Shown: positions 62,501-64,000 of the stretch, piece by piece | How positions within the stretch are numbered: the first letter of the stretch is position 1 | Layout of the letters: each line of letters starts with the position of its first letter | Assembly (NCBI GenBank): GCA_028278225.1 | Contig: JANQEU010000095.1 | Coordinates: 1 to 64,000 of the forward strand | Direction of reading: 5' to 3' | Source: Cyclobacteriaceae bacterium | GTDB taxonomy: Bacteria > Bacteroidota > Bacteroidia > Cytophagales > Cyclobacteriaceae | DNA length: 64,000 bases | Translations under genes and position numbers: made by a program | The notes under the pieces: model-generated | What the model was told of the DNA's origin: nothing | The model's input: only the letters and a program-made list of their open reading frames with translations | Databases searched by the model: none

Positions 62501-62920
62501 TCTTATACGGATTTTGAAGCACTGCCTGGCGAACTGGCGGACAGATGGGCAATTCCCGGTGATGAGGAAAACACCAACATTCCGGCGATCCTGGATTTTT
62601 ACTTTGTAGATGGAAGCGGTTTCAGCGGCAATCGTGAGGTTGTTGCCGCCTATTCTCTCTACAACAAGAGTACGGAGAGGGTCGCTGACGGTGACTACAT
62701 CCGATTGAGAACCGTCAGACTTTCATACGGATTGCCCGAAAAAATTATCGGCCCCTTAGGTATTGCAAGCGGAGCGATCTCTCTCGAAGGGCAGAATCTG
62801 GCATTGTTGTACTCTGATCGGAGCAAGTTAAAAGGTCAGGATCCGGAGTTCTTTAGTAGCGGAGGAGTTGCGCTTCCGCAGCCCAGAATTGTTACACTCT
62901 CAATTTCAATTGGATTATGA
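59594..62920 (+). CDS. SusC/RagA family TonB-linked outer-membrane protein
   Basis: A 1108-residue receptor. A signal peptide (WGLVFLFSFLATAVAAQ) leads to a CarboxypepD_reg-like domain (QKVISGTVTDKTGEALIGVTVLNKAAGTGSITDIEGNYRV), the RagA signature GEIVVTGFQE, and the plug ending AIYGARAANGVIVITTKRGR. A large barrel ends ITLSISIGL. It imports an oligosaccharide or peptide in energy-dependent fashion with its SusD lipoprotein, whose start overlaps its stop (ATGA). No glycoside hydrolase or regulator of the locus is visible before the right edge, so the substrate is unknown. Confidence 0.95.
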   Translation: MWIRQWGLVFLFSFLATAVAAQKVISGTVTDKTGEALIGVTVLNKAAGTGSITDIEGNYRVSVNRGDTLAFSMVGMQTQEVVITDQTNVNVELLLESELLGEIVVTGFQELNRKLFTGSAERVDMEQIKVDGITDVSRVLEGQVAGVNVDNVSGTFGASPRIRIRGNTSINGNNQPLIVVDGVILEDLNNVNTEDLISGNANTLIGSSIANLNPNDIASFEILKDASATAIYGARAANGVIVITTKRGRSGQLRVNYSGTFSGKLRPTYNQFNLLNSAEEMSVYRELFDKGLIDITTSVRASNYGAMGKMFALIANHELEWGPGGGLNEEFLNQYENANTDWFDVLFHDIGIQQQHSLSFTAGGEKTNNYYSVSFLNDQGQTIADEVKRITGTARNTYYISDKFSFGLKTSASYRDQRVPGTRNREFDPISGRFSRSFDINPYSYALNTARSIRPYDGNGNREYFRRNYTDFNILDELELNFIDIKVIDVSAQTDFELSPFESLNIRGVFQARFASTKRDHTVNENSNQAEAYRANQTQFIQDQNNLLFRDPDNPGLNPVVVLPQGGFNYLDESDLLNIFSRISGEWSYNLNEAHDLNALFGQEIRFTDRSETSVTGLGVIYESGGVVVTDPNIIEFFNQQDIDYYSLSQSKDRFIGWFFNGGYAFRSKYIANFTMRYDGSNQLGRSRQARFLPTWNVSGAWNIIDEPWMGRATFLDDLKFRVTYGISGNLPPEASAILNLQSDVTVRPTDVEPYLYIQDLTNTELTWEKLNEFNTGADFSFLRGRVTGSFEYYLRKSFDLIGTVQTSGIGGQGLKVGNFADMESNGYEITLNTINVGKGEFGWTSSLNVGYTKDEITKLDFGPRYADAIGQEGAAVDGGVRRGLYSVRFNGLNENGVPTFLAGEGEEVFQFDLQDREDLTEVLKFEGPTEPRGAGGLTNTFSYKGLTLSILLSYKFDYKIRLNDAFFSSYTDFEALPGELADRWAIPGDEENTNIPAILDFYFVDGSGFSGNREVVAAYSLYNKSTERVADGDYIRLRTVRLSYGLPEKIIGPLGIASGAISLEGQNLALLYSDRSKLKGQDPEFFSSGGVALPQPRIVTLSISIGL

Positions 62921-64000
62921 GTTTTGAGTTTAAAATTTCAGGGAATTTGAATAATGACGGGTTACATAGGATTATAAAAAATGTGTTGCTCTTCGTAGCG
63001 ATTTTGGCGGTCGGCTCATGCGATACTTTCCTGGATGAGCCTCCGGATAATCGTGTCACACTGGACGACCTTGATAAAGCGGCGCAGCTATTGACCAATG
63101 CCTATTCAATTGCCAGTCCTGCATTTACAGACTGGATGTCCGATGACGTCGATTTTATCAGGGGAACAACGAAACGTATAAGTCACCAGCAGATGTTTGC
63201 ATGGGAGGATGTCAACACCGGGCCTACAGAGCAGGACACTCCGGATTTCTATTGGTTTGAAACCTACAATGCCATTGCACATGCTAATGAAGTCCTGGCT
63301 GTTCTCGATGGGCTTCCGGCAGAAACACCTGAGGAACTGGCGCGAAAGGATGCAATAGAAGCCGAGGCAAGACTGGTAAGGGCTTACGGTCATTTTATGC
63401 TGGTAAACATGTTTGCAAACCAATTTGATATCCAGGCGGCGGGTGGTGACCCTGGTGTCCCCTATGTAAATGAACCGGAAACTACTTTTTTTGGCGAATA
63501 CAAAAGAAACAGCGTGAAATTTGTTTATGAGCGCATTGAGGAAGACCTTACGATAGGCCTGGAAAAGGGCAATGATAATTTTTACCAAAACTCCGGTAAG
63601 TACCATTTTAACCGAAATGCAGCCCTGGCTCTTGCTTCCAGGTATTATCTCTACAGAAGGGATTTTATCAGGTGCATTGACTTTAGTACACGGCTTCTGG
63701 GCAGTGATCCCGGCAATTTTGTAAGGGATCTGACTTCAGATGAGTTCCAGGCACAAAAGTCCTCGATTTTCGGTTATCCACAATTGTATAATTCTCCCGA
63801 ACTCCCCAGTAATTTATTACTGATGCGTAAGATCTCACTTGTACAAAGACCCGACTTTGCATACGGACCGACACGAGGATTGTATGACGATATCTTCTCG
63901 ACCAATGTATTTTTTACCGGTACTGACGAACGGGAAAACCCGGCACTCGTCAAGGGACAGAACGGAGTATTCCCGCTACGGTATGAAAACCTCTTTCAAC
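62917..64000 (+). CDS. RagB/SusD family nutrient-uptake lipoprotein (5' part, cut by the right edge)
   Basis: ATG at 62917 overlaps the susC stop (ATGA) and the frame stays open to the end of the window, about 361 codons, with no stop. It has a lipoprotein signal (LLFVAILAVGSC, Cys about residue 35, after an unusually long N-terminal leader) and the SusD start DTFLDEPPDNRVTLDDLDKAAQLLTNAYS. Helical TPR-like sequence follows with ALASRYYLYRRDFIRC. SusD proteins are 450-600 residues, so the C-terminal third is missing. It caps the SusC barrel on the cell surface. Confidence 0.92.
   Translation, partial: MSFEFKISGNLNNDGLHRIIKNVLLFVAILAVGSCDTFLDEPPDNRVTLDDLDKAAQLLTNAYSIASPAFTDWMSDDVDFIRGTTKRISHQQMFAWEDVNTGPTEQDTPDFYWFETYNAIAHANEVLAVLDGLPAETPEELARKDAIEAEARLVRAYGHFMLVNMFANQFDIQAAGGDPGVPYVNEPETTFFGEYKRNSVKFVYERIEEDLTIGLEKGNDNFYQNSGKYHFNRNAALALASRYYLYRRDFIRCIDFSTRLLGSDPGNFVRDLTSDEFQAQKSSIFGYPQLYNSPELPSNLLLMRKISLVQRPDFAYGPTRGLYDDIFSTNVFFTGTDERENPALVKGQNGVFPLRYENLFQ

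Noticed and set aside
63106-63606. Minus-strand frame at the right end
   Set aside because: It is the antisense of the SusD lipoprotein gene and lacks any domain.

Overview
The window is chromosomal DNA from a member of the Bacteroidota, most likely order Cytophagales. The evidence is a SusC/SusD pair at the right end, a TonB receptor paired with a DUF4249 lipoprotein, a fused MurF-Alr enzyme, a bacillithiol pathway (BshC and a YpdA-type reductase), short Bacteroidota-type pterin dehydratase, DUF6452/DUF6048, two PadR plus FtsX-like permease cassettes, and repeated TAnnTTTG boxes (the Bacteroidota -7 promoter element) at sensible distances upstream of genes. The assignment is by gene content only; species is not determined.

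Layout. 1-297: 5' part of a secreted protein running off the left edge. 298-2100: a gene-free, repeat-rich stretch with a 40-bp tandem repeat, a 58-bp repeat family, and a mosaic of tRNA 3' fragments and small palindromes, ending in an intact tRNA-Val(GAC). 2213-9261: FtsX-like permease with its PadR regulator, a PlsC-type acyltransferase, MaoC dehydratase with a small zinc-ribbon-like protein, a double UspA protein and a tandem GNAT protein. 9501-15753: MurF-Alr, a secreted WD40 protein, two linked unknown genes and a lipoprotein amidohydrolase. 15764-21150 (minus): S9 peptidase, DUF418 membrane protein, erythromycin-esterase-like protein. 21296-28928 (plus): second PadR-FtsX cassette, sialidase, BlaI plus a BlaR1-like M56/M23 fusion behind a striking operator region, and a sulfatase. 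28935-38829 (minus): housekeeping blocks including IMPase, RsmI, pterin dehydratase and DUF493; a MITE-like palindrome; a PpiD/SurA-like chaperone; CNNM/CorC-type protein, a tiny membrane protein and LptC; then TPR protein, outer-membrane protein and type III pantothenate kinase. 38979-46939: glutamate-type dehydrogenase, NhaD antiporter, aspartokinase, RibH, TPR protein, PdhA, RecF and a DUF721/DciA-like protein. 47082-52686: DUF6048 and DUF6452 divergent from the rimO-bshC-5-formyl-THF cyclo-ligase-ypdA run. 52752-64000: GH29 fucosidase, TonB receptor plus DUF4249, Uma2 nuclease-fold protein, MnmD, a lipoprotein, and SusC/SusD (SusD cut by the right edge).

How it fits together. Much of the window is core metabolism and envelope biogenesis (cell wall, LPS export, outer-membrane folding, CoA, riboflavin, translation fidelity, low-molecular-weight thiol). 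Interleaved are accessory glycan-scavenging genes (sialidase, sulfatase, fucosidase, SusC/D) and stress/antibiotic-type modules (BlaI-M56/M23, Ere-like esterase, PadR-controlled permeases). No phage, complete insertion sequence, CRISPR array or secretion island is visible. The least explained part is the tRNA-fragment/palindrome mosaic at about 1.1-2.1 kb.
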